Source of the DNA: Cryptomeria japonica
Lineage: Eukaryota > Streptophyta > Pinopsida > Cupressales > Cupressaceae
DNA: 62,000 nt
Reading direction: 5' to 3'
Assembly (NCBI RefSeq): GCF_030272615.1
Contig: NC_081414.1
Span: 307,625,164 to 307,687,163, forward strand
Below are positions 32,907-45,654 of the stretch, in pieces (position 1 is the first letter of the stretch; each line of letters begins with the position of its first letter). The translations under genes were made by a program, and so were the position numbers. The notes beneath the pieces are model-generated. The model ran no database searches. It was not told the origin of the DNA and saw only the letters and a program-made list of their open reading frames with translations.

Positions 32907-35900
32907 TGTAGTACCCTTCCTCGTTTGAACTCATTAGACTCATATTTTATTATTGTTTACTTTCAATGGACACATTACCATGATGTGTTATTCAAACTTA
33001 TATGACATTATTTCATGCTTTATCAGGATATGAGATGCATAATTTATTTGCAGTATTTCAGTACTTGTGATTTATGGTATTTTATAGTAATTTATGGTAT
33101 TTTATGGATTATTACTATGTACTGACACTTTACTTATCCATGCAATGTGTAAATTATATGTTTTGTGTCTGTGAGTGTATTGGATGCAAGGGGACGATTT
33201 TCCTTCACTCATTTCGGTGAGACAAGGAACGTCGCAATTCTCCTTCATCGGTGTGCATGCCGTGTTTTCTATATTATATATATGCATGTGTGGTTCGGTG
33301 ATGCAGGATATTGCAGGTACAAGTACCGGGTAAGTACGGGGTATCGTCTCCACCTGGCTTCACAGGTCTGAGCGTGCCTTATATTTTCTGATGGAAGTGG
33401 AGGTAGTAGTTGACCCTATTTTACTCAGTTACACTCGAGTGAGTGTCGTTAGTTGGTCGTCATGTCAGTTTGTTCGGCCTTCGTATGTTGTCGTTTGATC
33501 TTTTTATGAGTATTTGCTTGAGGTTTGTTCAGTTTGTGTGTTTTAGTGTATTTAATTAATTAATTAAATTTATGAAGTTATCTCAAAGTTGCTATTTTTG
33601 AATTATGTATTTTATGCATTGAGATTATAAATTTAGTTAATTAAAAAAAAAAAAAAAAAAGTTATTAAATTAAGTTGCAAGCTGCATGATATTGGAAATA
33701 TATTTTATTTAAATTTTAGTGAAAAAATAAATTAGATTAATTTCATTTATTGTTTCCTAGAATTTTAAATAAATAAAAGAATAATAGAATAAATAAATGA
33801 ATAAAAGAATTAATTAGAATTGAAGTATTGCTTTAATTTCTTTATTTAGAAAATTAATTAATTTGCATGAGAAAAGAAAAGAAAGAAAAATGATTTTTTA
33901 ATTATTGCATGTTAACTTATCCCTTTGTTAGAAAATTAGAAAATAAAATAAAATTGCTTTTATTACTAAATTTAGGTTTTTGGGAAAAATATATTCAACC
34001 TAGAATTTTAGTTTAAAAAGGAGAATAGGTCTTTATTTTGGGGAGACAGGAAACAGGTCAGGGATTTAGGTGAAGAGAAATTTATTTGGAAGCTTGTTGA
34101 AGGATTGGTTCTCTTCTACAAATTTCTTCCAGGAAAGCTATACCAGGTTGGTGGCTTCGTTTGATTGTTTGTTTTAAAGAAAATATTTTATTTCTTTCTT
34201 CTTTCTGAATGATGTGTGTGTTAAGAGGTTTGTCAAATCTAAAATCTTGTCTGATTATTTCTTGTTCTTGGCTAAAGTCCATTCCTGAAGTTAATTTTTG
34301 GTTTATAGAAAGAAGTTATTTCCAGGGTGTTTTTAAATTAAAATTTTGAGAAGATTGGGAAAAGTTAATATGGCAAATTTTGCCAAGATTTTTATTGTGC
34401 ATGGAAATTGCAAGATTTGGGAGGAATGCGATTTACCATAGAAATCATTCCCTCTTGTTTGATTTTTTTGTTCCGATATTTGGCTACGGCAGTCTTTTTA
34501 ATAATTGTAGCTCTGTGAAATTATTTAATTAAATTTATTGGGTTATTTAAGTTTTGGGAAAATTGTTTATTTAATTTTTTTTTTTTTAAATGTATTAATT
34601 AAAATTCTATGAAAGTGAATTTTATTGGAATTGGAGATTACTGTTATTGTATGTTTTAAAAGAAAATAATTTTAAAAAAAAAAATTAAAAAAAAATATTT
34701 AAAAAATAATAATAATAAAAAAAATTTAATTAAATTTTGCGTGGGGAGGCAGAGCTTGCTGCCCACGGTAGCAAAAGCTACCCGAAGGTAGCGACTGCTG
34801 TCGTAAGGCAGCAGCGCTACCCAAAGATGGCGTCTGCTACCGTATGGTAGCAGCGCTACCATTTGGTAGCGACTGCTGCCATATGGTAGCAGTAAATTGC
34901 GTGGGGAGGCAGAGCTTGCTGCCCACAGTAGCAGAAGCTACCCGAAGGTAGCGACTGCTGTCGTAAGGCAGCAGCGCTACCCAAAGATGGGGACTGCTAC
35001 CGTATGGTAGCAGCGCTACCATTTGGTAGCGACTGCTGCCATATGGGAGCAGTGCTACCATTTGGCAGCACAATTACCAAGATTTTTGCATTGCCCTTTT
35101 GTGCGTGCAGCCGGTAGATGGTTATTATTAAATTTTTATTTTAAAAATATATATATAAATCTAAGGTTTTGTTTAAAAGAATGGCAGTCTTATAATATCT
35201 GAGAATGGATTAAAATCGAAGAATTTAGTCTTAATATTTTAATATATATATATTTTTAATATGATATATGTTTGTATGATATTTAAATATATTATATTAT
35301 TATATATATATATATATATATATATTTTTATTGGAGTTAATTTATTTTATTTGGAAGCATATGTTTAGATTCTTTATTAATTAATCATGAATATACATTA
35401 GGAGATTAATTTTTATGTGATTTTATTTAACCTTATTGGACAAATGACAACATTGAATTCTTTGCATTAATATAGTAGTATTTTCTTATTGTCTGGAAAA
35501 TCTTTAATTGCAAGTTATTTATCCTTTTGGCTATTTTAAGAAAAGATTGACTGTATTAGGATCTTGTGTAAATGGTGTTTGCAGTCAAGCTTAATTTCGT
35601 TGCAATTCTGGTTGAGTTGACTTTATGTCATATGTTGTTATATCTCCTTGGTCAGGTGTTGTTGTATAACCCTGTTGATGTGAGCCATTGTGTGTTTTGT
35701 TCCAAATGGTCAATCCTGGGTTAGTGATTGTGTATCCTTCACCTGTGGTTTGTCAGGATTAGATATGGTTGTCTGTTTCGCCATAGAGTTCTTGTAGAGA
35801 GACCTTTCCTGTTAGTGTCCTATGAGAGAGAGTGGCTTTCGAGCGGGGGCCGCGCCCGAAGTGGATGGCAGGATAACCCATCGAAAGTCAATTAAGAAGT

Positions 35901-36912
35901 GATAACCTAATAATTGATTAGGGGGTGGGCAGATTAAATATTAATTAAGATAATGTACCTCATGCAAAGGTGAGTGCTAATACAGGGTTCATAATGTTGC
36001 GAGAAGGCCTGGAATGGCAAACTTACCACCTTGTCTTCATGAAAGGATTGGTAGGGTCCGCATGAGACTTAGATGGAGCCGGAGGTTCAGGAGAGGTTAC
36101 CAGGATAACCCAGGATGGGGGTCGGGACCTATGGAGGACCACCATGGTAACCACCGTAAGCTATCCGATGACACTCTCTCCTTAGAGTCACTAGTGTTGT
36201 GAGTTGAGTCACATGGATGTTTGCGGAGTCATGTAGTTCTTTCGTACTTGTCTTATTTTGCTTGCTTGAGGGTTTTCTACTATCTCCTAGCACGGTGGGG
36301 TGGTTCCATTTTGGGATCACATGGTCGGGTGGTAGTGCCACTTCCCATCGGATATTCTGGATTGTATCTTTAGGCGAGGAAAGGCTTCACTAGTGTTTCT
36401 TGGTTCGTGGTTCATGTACCAGCTCATGTTCGTGATCATTGTTCAATTGAGACCTTGTGGTCATTGTATCAAACTTTTATGTAACCTTGATATTGTAACT
36501 TTTGGATTCCGTGGTATTTTTGGAAGCCATGTATTTATGGATGTTGTAATATTATGTCAATGGAATGTATGTTAATTCAGTTGCTTTGATCTTATGTATA
36601 AATGAAATATGGATAAATAAATGCATTGGAATACTTTGATTCTTTCATTATGGAATTTAGATGTATGTGTAGGTTTAATCTTAAGCATTTAATTTACCTA
36701 ATTAAATGGACAATTGGATTAACCATGGTGTTAATATAATCTGCGAATTAATCTTCGTTGGTAACCTTAGGAAATCATGTGTTAGACTTCCGTTGTGTTA
36801 TTAAACGTGCTATTGTTATAATTAATGCACTTAATCTTTTTAAAAATATATATATTTCACCCTTTAGTTGCTTAGTGTTGTTTTCCTTTAGGGTTCCTGG
36901 CGGGGCATTACA
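32907..36912. mobile_element. LTR-like insertion G (4,006 bp), probably a solo LTR
   Basis: It starts TGTAGTACCC and ends GGGGCATTACA, with short inverted termini (TGTARTRCCC). It is flanked by CTGTT (32902-32906) and CTATT (36913-36917), a 5-bp TSD with one mismatch. No gag or pol is found. Very AT-rich with homopolymer and TA runs (33640, 34560-34730, 35270-35330), apart from a GC-rich duplicated block. Its termini differ from LTRs A-E, so it is a separate family. Orientation not determined. Confidence 0.65.
34739..35070. repeat. GC-rich 160-bp tandem duplication inside element G
   Basis: Units start at 34739 and 34899 (GCGTGGGGAGGCAG) and are almost identical. Each contains many facing GCTACC / GGTAGC and CTGCTGCC / GGCAGCAG words that can fold into hairpins. 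The block stands out from AT-rich surroundings. No ORF of note. Confidence 0.75.
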
Positions 36913-36917
36913 CTATT

Positions 36918-39384
36918 ATTAGAATCTATGGTTTTTCTGGTCAACCACATGTATTGCCTTTTAATGTTCCTTTGAGAATGGATTTTGCTGAAGTAATGTG
37001 GTAGATAGGGTGCATCCATGATAAGGAATTAAAGGGAAAAGGCAAAGGAACAATTTTCCCTAATTAGACTATCATCCCATATTTTGTGATTTTGAAAGGA
37101 GGATATGAGCATTTTGACAAATTCTTTGCACCATATCATTTAGTGGTTAGTATAGCTAGACACAGTGACCCGGAGGGATTTTACAACATTTTCAAGGCAA
37201 GAATAAAAGGAGGTCTAATGCCTCATAAGCACAATTTTCCTGAGGATATAATTAGAAATGAGTTTGATTTCATGACTCAGGATTGGAGGAAAGAGAAATG
37301 GATAGTTTTCAAGAAGTTATGGGCTATAATTCAGAAAATGGATCAAAGCTACGATCCAACAAAAGATTTTACTCCATTTTGTGCTAAACTCGATTTTGTT
37401 ATGAACAATTTTGATGAATTGATTCTTGCATTGAAGGAGAAGAAGGCCAAACTTGAAGAGGTTCATGGTCGACAAGTTGAAAGAAGAGATGTACATTGTC
37501 CAACACCCATCACAGTGGAGGAATCAGTTTTGATTCATCAAAAGAGGATGCAACAGTCAAGCTCACGACCTCCTCTACCTCAAAAGAACAGATGGCCCGA
37601 TAGAAAAGAGACCTGTTTATGAGCTTTCTCAAAAGAGAGCAAGAGAAGAAACAAGTGGTGAAGATGAGAGTAGCGGCGACAGTGGAGGATTGGTGAGGAG
37701 AAAAGGTAAAAGGATGATGAAGACAGAGCCTTCCCCAAAGGTGCAAATCAAGCCTTTTAAAGGAGTCAAAATCATTGATCTTGAAGATTCAGATAGAAGT
37801 CATTGGCCACCACCTGTGCCCTTTTCACCTTTAAGGCAGGTTGAAGAACAAATGGAGGAAGATATGCTTGTAGCAACAAGTGTCGAGATGCAAATTGGTA
37901 TTCCTCCTTTGCCCCCTAGTTTGGAGTTGGACCTCACTCCTTTAGATATTTAGGGTAGAGCTTTCAAGGATGCAAGGAAGGAGGCATGTGATAAGTTTCT
38001 TGAGGATGATGCTTTTGTGAGAAGCCCGATCTTTTTGCAATTAGTGTGGAAGACGAAAATTGAAGAATTTAAGAAAAGAATTGCTGAGAGAAAAGCTCAG
38101 CGGTGAGATAGGTCTAAACATGAGAATCAAAAAGAAGTTAAGAGTGAGATGATGGAAAAATTCAGGAGAATCACTGCAAATGAGGGTAGGATGATTGTAA
38201 GTCAGGCTGGAGTTCTAATTTTACCAGAATGGGATATAGCAGATGCAGTGGCCTTTGATGCAATTAGGAAATCAAAGGGCTAGCAATTTAGTTCATAGAA
38301 GGAAGCAAGGTTGGCATTGAAAGGATCGGATTTTGTAGATGATTATGCAACCTTGGCAATATGGGCATTAGAGGAAGGACCTAGAAAGCCTAACATTAGT
38401 GACATAAATCCCAACTTAAGGGGAGGCCTTATTGTAAAGAGAGCATCTGACACATCAAGTGTGGAGGCTACAATGTTGAATGTTGATGTTGTCAAATTGG
38501 CTCATGAAACTTCAAAGAGAGAAGCCTTGGAAAAGGCAGAGTTAATGAGAAAATTTGACAAGCTTTTCAATGATTACAATGCAGTTCAACAGAGGTGTGT
38601 AGAGTTGCAAACGAGAGTGCAACTCCTTGAGCAAGGATAGATAAGACTCTCCTCTTCTGCACTTACAGGGACATCAACACCATCATCATCCAAGTCATCA
38701 CCTATTATCCATGAAGAAGAAGCAGTTCAACCTAACATCAATATTGATATCCCCAATATATCATTGGTCCCATATGATGATGACGAGCCCGGAGCCACTA
38801 GATCTACTGATCCAACTCAATCGCAGCTCTTGGAGAAGATTATTGAATTAGAAAATGAGTTGAAGGAATCAGAAGATCAATCAACCTGGCAACAAAAGGA
38901 GATAGTTAGCTCAATGCTAACTCATTTAAATGAAAAGGTTGATAGTAGACTTAACAACATTCATGCCTTGTATTCTTTATTATTTAATGCTATTCAGAAA
39001 TTTGATGATGATAAAGAGATGGCGGTTCCCTTGTTCACAAAATCGTTGGAAAGGGGAAACGAACTTAGAATAATGTCTATGGCTTCCAAGTATCATGTTG
39101 AGAGGCCACCTGCACTCCAACCAACTTATTTGTTGGTAAAATCAATGCAGGAGGCCCAAATTTTGCCAGAAAATATAGAAAGAAAGATAAGAGAGCTGAT
39201 GATAAATTTCAGTGAGTTGAGTGAAACTCTTTTGCCAGATATTGAGGATGAAAATGAGGCAATCAAGCCTCTACAATTTTGAAAAGAGGCAGAGAGAGTC
39301 ATCAGTACCTAGGTAGAGTTAATATGTGAAGGGTTGAACATGGATATGTTGGAAGATAGCATGGACAAAATAATTGTCACGGGG
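36918..39384 (+). pseudogene. ORF F, piece 3 (C-terminal two thirds)
   Basis: It continues the frame of piece 2 (IRIYGFSGQPHVLP), with TAG at 37002 and further stops and small shifts. Recognisable blocks: SIARHSDPEGFYNIFKARIK with PEDIIRNEFDFM (37150-37280), an acidic/basic linker around 37650-37800 (VRRKGKRMMK), and GSDFVDDYATLAIWALEEG (38320). Coiled-coil-like helices follow at 38520-38640 (RKFDKLFNDYNAVQQRC) and 38820-39000 (LLEKIIELENELKESE). The globular-linker-helical order matches the U3 ORFs of LTRs A, C and E. It runs into the breakpoint repeats at 39385. No known domain recognised. Confidence 0.5.
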
Positions 39385-39494
39385 TCATTTTTTGAATCTT
39401 TTGAAAGAGAGGCAAATCAAGTAGCCGTTAAATACACTCCATACAGAGCTCATTTTTTGAATCTTTTGAAAGAGAGGCAAATCAAGTAGCCGTT
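39385..39494. repeat. 45-bp direct repeat at the broken end of element C
   Basis: 39385-39429 and 39450-39494 are identical 45-bp copies (TCATTTTTTGAATC...GTAGCCGTT) separated by 20 bp. The second copy abuts the point where element C pol homology starts. This resembles a short templated duplication made during end joining at the truncation. Confidence 0.7.
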
Positions 39495-42400
39495 TCTCAA
39501 TATTGGGATACCGGAGTTCTGCGTCTTTCAGTGGAGTGCTCATGAATGCAATTGGATTCTCGTCCTTTTCTTCACTTCTCTGGGTGAGAATAGCAACACA
39601 AGTGTAGTCAGAAGCGAAGGAATACAAGTAGAAGGGCTTGAGGTAATTAGGACTGATCAATACTGGTGCTTCTGAAATTGCCGTCTTTATCTCCTCGAAT
39701 GCCCTTTTTGCCTGTGGCGACCACTCGATCTTTGCATCTTTCTTCAGCATTTCGTTCAAGGGTCTGACTATCTCAGCAAATCCGGTAATGAATTTTCTGA
39801 CAAAGTTGATCTTGCCGAAAAATGATTTGAGTTCCTTCTTACTAGCCGGCAAATTGATGGTGGATATAGCTTTTACTCTTTCAGGATCGATGGAGATTCC
39901 TCTCTCTGAAATGACATGTCCTAAAAGTTTTCCTTCTGTTACCCCAAATATGCATTTCTTCGGGTTGAGAGATACACCATATCTTCTGCACCTTTGGAAG
40001 ACTCTTCTTAAGTCATCCACATGATCTTCTCTTTGCCTGGAGAACGCTGTGATGTCATCCATATATATAATAATGCATTTTCCAATTAAGTCCCTGAAAG
40101 CGATATCCATGGCTCTCTGGAATGTGGCCCCGGCATTGATAAGTCCAAAAGGCATTCTCTTGTATGCAAATGTTCCCCACTTGGTAGTGAAAGCGGTCTT
40201 TAGTCGATCTTCAGGCTCGACTAGAACTTGGTTATATCCTGAATATCCATCTAGAAAAGACATCATCTGTGCCCCATTGACAATCTGCAATACCTCATCT
40301 AGTGATGGTAGCGGATAATTGTCTTTTTCTGAAGCCCGGTTGAGATTTCTGAAATCAACACACAATCTAATCTCTCCACTTTTCTTTCTGACAGGAACCA
40401 GGTTGGCGACCCACGTCGAATGCCTTACTGGGAAGATGATCTTGGCTGAGAGCAGTTTCTTAACTTCTTGATATATTAGGGGTTCCAATAAAGGATTAAC
40501 CGGTCTTTGTCTCTGCCTAAATGGCTTACTTCCTGGCTTCAAAGGAATTCTGTGAGTGATAATTGCAGTGTCATAGGTCTTGAGATCTTCATAACTCCAT
40601 GCAATGACATCTGGGAAATCTCTCATGTTTTTCAGGATTCCATTTCTTTCAGCTGCGGTGCAGGATTTTCCAATAAACACATTCTTAGTTTGCATGTTGT
40701 CACCTACGTTGATTGTGTCACACATGTTTCCTTCCATGCTGTGGTTCTTCATCTCTTTCAATTTGTCAGGATCAAAAATTCTTTCTAATTCTACCATCCC
40801 CTTTGGAATAGTGTTTATCTTTAGATTCAAAACTCCTTCAGCATCAAATTCTGCTTCTCCCACTTCTTCCTCATCAATGATCTGGGCTAGGAAGACATCT
40901 GTGTTGGTTAAGAAATCCAGTATGTGCTTGTCGTCTTCGAAAACTTGAAAATTAGTGATGTTATCCGGGACCGAAGGGACTGATGTTAACTCAACTGTGA
41001 ACTTCTTCAATCCTTCCATTGCTAATGGTATCCACGAGCTGGCGGCTTGTGCAAGGGAATTAGCCACTTGATTCTGACGCCTGTATATTGATTGGATGTT
41101 GAAGGCCTCAAAACTTTCGATGAGGTCCCAGACTCGGTTCCGGTATCTGGTCAACCTTTTGTCATGGCAGACATACTGTCTTCTGATTTGCCTTATGGCT
41201 ATTTCTGAATCTCCATATACTTGTAGTATTTTTACCTTCCTTTTGATAGCTAACAATAACCCATGAATCAAGGATTCGTATTCAGCCACATTGTTGGTGC
41301 AGGGAAATTGCAATCTGTGAGCGGCAAGGTAAGTTTCTCCTGTCGGGCTAATTAATTCATAACCTGCTCCAGATCCTTGTTTGGACTTAGAACCATCGAA
41401 CCTCAATGTCCATATTGCATTTCCTTGATCTTCTGTCTCTAGGTCTCCCTGACTTTCGGTTGATGTGTCGGATAAAGTATCATCTTCTGAGGAGCTTTCC
41501 ACTTCTGAATCTTGAACCTCTTCTATAATCAACGTCTGCGGAGCTCTTTTGTGTACTTGTTCTAATGCGGTCTGACATAAAGCACAAGATAGTTCTGAAT
41601 GGACGGCGTTGTGTATCCTACACCAGTTGGGAAGGAGCAGATCTCGAACAGACGCCAAGTTAACAAGTTGCACACTTTGCTGTATGTTTCTATGTACGAA
41701 CCTTCTGAAATTTTCGAACATTCCATCATCGTCTTGGTCAGATCCTTGATCACTTTCGACGACAATTTCTATAGACTCCATCACCTCTTGCTGACCATCT
41801 TTATCTTGGATGTTCTGTATCATCAGGACCTCACCTACTTTAGGTTTGTATGTCCCTAAATCCGATTCTAAGAACAGGACTTCATTGTCTTCCCCATACT
41901 CGGTTATCATAAGTCTCAACCTTGGAGTGCTGTCGATCTTGATTTGATTTGGGACTCCTCTCCATGGTAGCCACATATGTGCGAAATCAGTCGACACATA
42001 TCCATTCAATTTTCGTGACCAATCTCTACTCAGGAGCATCCCATAAGAATCAGGAATATCCACTACTGATATGTCTATGAAGTTTTGAACCCTCGGGTCT
42101 GCGGCCAATTGCATGTGGATGTTGTTCAACTCGCCCATAACTGGAACTTTTGTCTTGTCTAGCTGAGTGACCTTTCTTTTGGTAGGAGCGGGAGTTATAC
42201 CCAGTCTTTGACAGACAGCCAGGGGCATCACGTTACTGGAAGCTCCTGAATCATAGAGGCAGTTATGTAGTAATTTCCCGAAAATTCTGACTGACAGCAG
42301 GAACGGGGCTGGTTCATCTTTTCCATAGGAAAGGGCTGAAGAATCCCCACTGTGTTCTTGATGTTTCACTTCATTGACCTTCGGATTGTTATCCTTTACT

Positions 42401-45135
42401 AGACCCTCTTCTTTCGAGTGATCAGTTTTGTTTGGAGATTTTCCTTTCTTAACCACATCCTTTTTAACGGCAATCTCCTTTTCTGGAAGGATCTGACTAG
42501 TGGTGAGGCCTTCTTTGATAGTAGGTTGAGTTTTCTTAGTTTCGCCTCTTTTGAGTAACACCTTTCCTTCTAACATGTCTTCTTTTTTGGCTGGGAAGGT
42601 TATGGTCTGGACCATGCATTCGTCTTGTTCAGATTGCCCTTTGTCATCGGCTTTCTCTTGGGTCACATTGATGGTAGCTTGAGCTTTGTTGGCCAAGTCC
42701 TGAACATTTGACCTTACTGTACTAGATTCGCCTAAGCTATTGATCACTGCATCTTTGATTTCTGAGATCTTGAGTAGCTCAGAGAGTGGTAGACTAACTT
42801 TAACTTTCTTGAGTTCTTTTAACACCAATGTGGCTAGTCTTTTCATTTCATTGCCCATGGGGGGTGCAATATTCCTTTGTTTGTATCCTTGCGTGTGTTG
42901 TGGATATTCTGGATTGTTGCTGGCTTGTGGATCCGGAGGAGTAGAGAAATTATTCGGAGGGATTGATGTGGTTAGGGGTTCTTGATTTCTCTGATTTCTA
43001 TGATAAACCCTTTGGTTCACGCCTCCTGAAGACTGGTGGAATACCTCCTCTATTCCCTCGACTAGGACACTATTGTTCAAAGGTGGAAAATAATACTCTG
43101 AGTCTTCAATGGGTCCATTTGCAGATGCAGGTGGGAACTGGGAACCCGGGGGTACCATCGGTCCATTAGCAGATTCTGGTGGAAACCTCCCATTTTGTGC
43201 TTGATTATCTCCCCCTTGTGAATAATTGCAAGTTTCCACAATCATGGCTTGATCGTACCGCGTGGTTGGGACCATTTCGTATCCAGTTGTTGGTGGATTT
43301 TCAGGTGGATCATTACTGTGCATCTCTTGCTGGAATATGTCGGCTGCGATTTTGAACTTAGGACACTGCAACTCAGAATGTTGGTTCGTATTGTGGAGTC
43401 TACACCAACTGGACAAGGCTGCCTCTGCTAGAAACACTTTACTGGTAGAATGATTTTCTTGATTCTGAGAATTTGGTGGATTATCTAGTGGCGTCACCAC
43501 GTTTCCATTATTGGGAGCCGTATTCCACGGTCTCCTCTGAAAGCCTTGGTTATTATTTCCCTAATAATTATTTCTGAAACCTTGATTGTTGTTTCCTTGG
43601 AAATTTTGATTGTTTGTATATTGGCCGTGGTTGGCCCTCTGCATGCTTTGGAGTTGATTATTCTGATTCCTTAGATGAGTTACTTCGGTTGACAGTTTCT
43701 TGACTTGTTCAATCAACTCTTTCATTTCATCCTTTTCTTCCTGTGTTCTTGATGAGTTTGTTGCATTTTGCAGGTACACAGGTTGTGCTGGTGGAGCTTG
43801 TGAAATCGGAACTCCAGGATGAAGGACCAACTGGTTTGTCGGTTGCACGCTCAGATATGTTGCTTGTGGAATCGGATTCATAACTGGAGTCTGGTTGGCC
43901 AACGCCATTCCAACCATTTGCATTTGATTTGGAGCTGCGACAGGTCCCATGTGTAGGAGTGGCCCAGTGATATTCTGTCCCATGTGCTTACTAACTTCAA
44001 TAGCCTTTGAATATGCTGCGTTTAGATCATTTGGGATAGGATGTGTCCTTACAAACATAGCAGTGAGATGATCCAAAGCCCCATAGTAGATCTCCCTTGG
44101 GTCCGCAATGAGATAAGGATGTCGTAACATCGTGTATGCGCGGTGAAACCTGTTGTTAAAGGAAGTGATGGGCTCATGTTCTCTCCTTCGGACTTCAACA
44201 AATTGTCTATACAACTCAGCTGGTGTGATTGGTATACCAAACTTGGCAATAAATGCATCTTTCATCGCGTCCCAAGTCCTGATTGACCCTGTAGGCAAGT
44301 GAATAAACCAGAAGTATGCTTCTTCTCCTAATGAGTAGGGGAAAAGTCTACATGCTACATCTCCATATTCGATTCGTCAGTTACGAAGAAGGTCTTCAAA
44401 CATCTTGATATGATCCTCCGCTGTGCGATTGAAATCACTGACATTGAACTTGGAAGAGAAATGCTCTGGATTCTTTGGCATATCATGATAGACCGCAAAT
44501 TCCAATGGCGATGGGTTGTTAATTAGCCAAGTTGCACCATTAAGTACATGAGGAGGAGGAGGAGGAGGCGGAGCATTGTGAGCCATCGTACTTTTTGAGG
44601 CTTGAAAACTTGACAAGGGGCTTGATGAACTAGCCTGGCTTGTTGTTTGAGAAATTGCCTGGATACTTGTTTGGATCGCCGCTTGTACTTGTTCTTGAAG
44701 AGACGGAGCTTGGGATGACTTAGGAGATTCCTCCAATCTTAGTTCAAATTCTTTGGGAGGGTCTTCTCTTTTGACTCGCTTCGACCTTGAAGTTAACTGA
44801 AGCTCACTTAGATTCTTGATGCCTGGTGTTGACCTCAATATCTTTTGATGTTTCTCGAGCGAGAAAGAACCAATGCGATCCAGCGTGAAGTTTTTGTCTT
44901 ACGGAGATTATTGTGGGTTCCTTTGATTGCGAAGCTCTCTAGCTGCGACTCTTCGGTGTTCTTCATCCCTATCTTCTTCTTGTTCCAAAATAATTCTCAC
45001 TCTGTTATACTCAACTTCACTTCTCCTCGTGTTCCACGCTAGGTGATTCAATCCCGAAACAATATCTTCTTGAATGTTGCCTATCTCCAAATTAGGTTGC
45101 ACTACTTGATTCAATCCCTCATGCGGCAACACCAT
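39495..45135 (-). pseudogene. gag-pol of element C (gag, protease, RNase H, RT; four stops, 3'-truncated)
   Basis: One frame from ATG 45135 to the truncation, broken by TAA 44910 and 44901, TGA 44379 and TAG 43563. Gag: capsid region about 44470-44000 (FKVSDFNRT-like NVSDFNRTAEDH, WDAMKDAFIAKFG) and a Gln/Asn-rich tail. Then WCRLHNTNQHSELQC, a zinc-knuckle-like CX2HX4HX4C. Aspartic protease: YDSGASSNV near 42240 and GMLLSRDW near 42030. A second knuckle-like WCRIHNAVHSELSC lies near 41620. An RNase H domain follows at 41410-41040 (RFDGSKSKQGSGAG, NNVAEYESL, YGDSE; the usual final Asp is Asn in VANSLAQ). RT spans 40520-39560, with SFLDGYSGYNQV and YMDD near 40060. RNase H before RT is unusual. 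Confidence 0.9.
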
Positions 45136-45189
45136 CGTGATTCATGATCATGCTTGAAATGTATTCTTCTTTAAATCTTCGGATTTCGG

Positions 45190-45213
45190 AGGTTCAAGCC
45201 CTCCTAGCGCCAA
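45190..45213 (-). other. Primer-binding site of element C
   Basis: On the minus strand TGGCGCTAGGAGGGCTTG starts at 45212, 4 nt after the LTR end CAACA. It has the TGG start expected for pairing with a tRNA CCA end. The following GGAGGGCTTGAACCTCC can also form a hairpin resembling an inverted tRNA T-arm. The tRNA identity cannot be fixed by eye. Confidence 0.6.
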
Positions 45214-45654
45214 TTCTGTTGACGTGTATTTTGTACACAATCATACACAGAATAAAATACCCAAAGGTACCTTATCCTCTCTTGAATAAAGTCTCTGATT
45301 GCTGAAGATGTCGCAAAAAAGGATCAATCAGGGTGACTCCAATGTTCTTTTATGTAGGGTCTCTACATGTGGATAAGCACCAGTGGTCGTTGTGATTGTT
45401 GTTTCATCAAAGGGACTTACGTATCCGGATTGCAGGAACAAGATTTTCCTAATACTAATGAATTCCAAAAAAGATCAAAAGAGTAGGGTTTGCAAGAGGT
45501 AAACTTTAATCTAATCCTAAGAATGACTCAATGCGGGTAGGACTTGGTAAGATTCTACCAACTTCAATATTGCCATGAAATAACAACTCAACTGAAATTG
45601 ATGCAATCTTCTAAGGTAACAAATGATCTTTCAATTCATCAAGGATCATGAACA

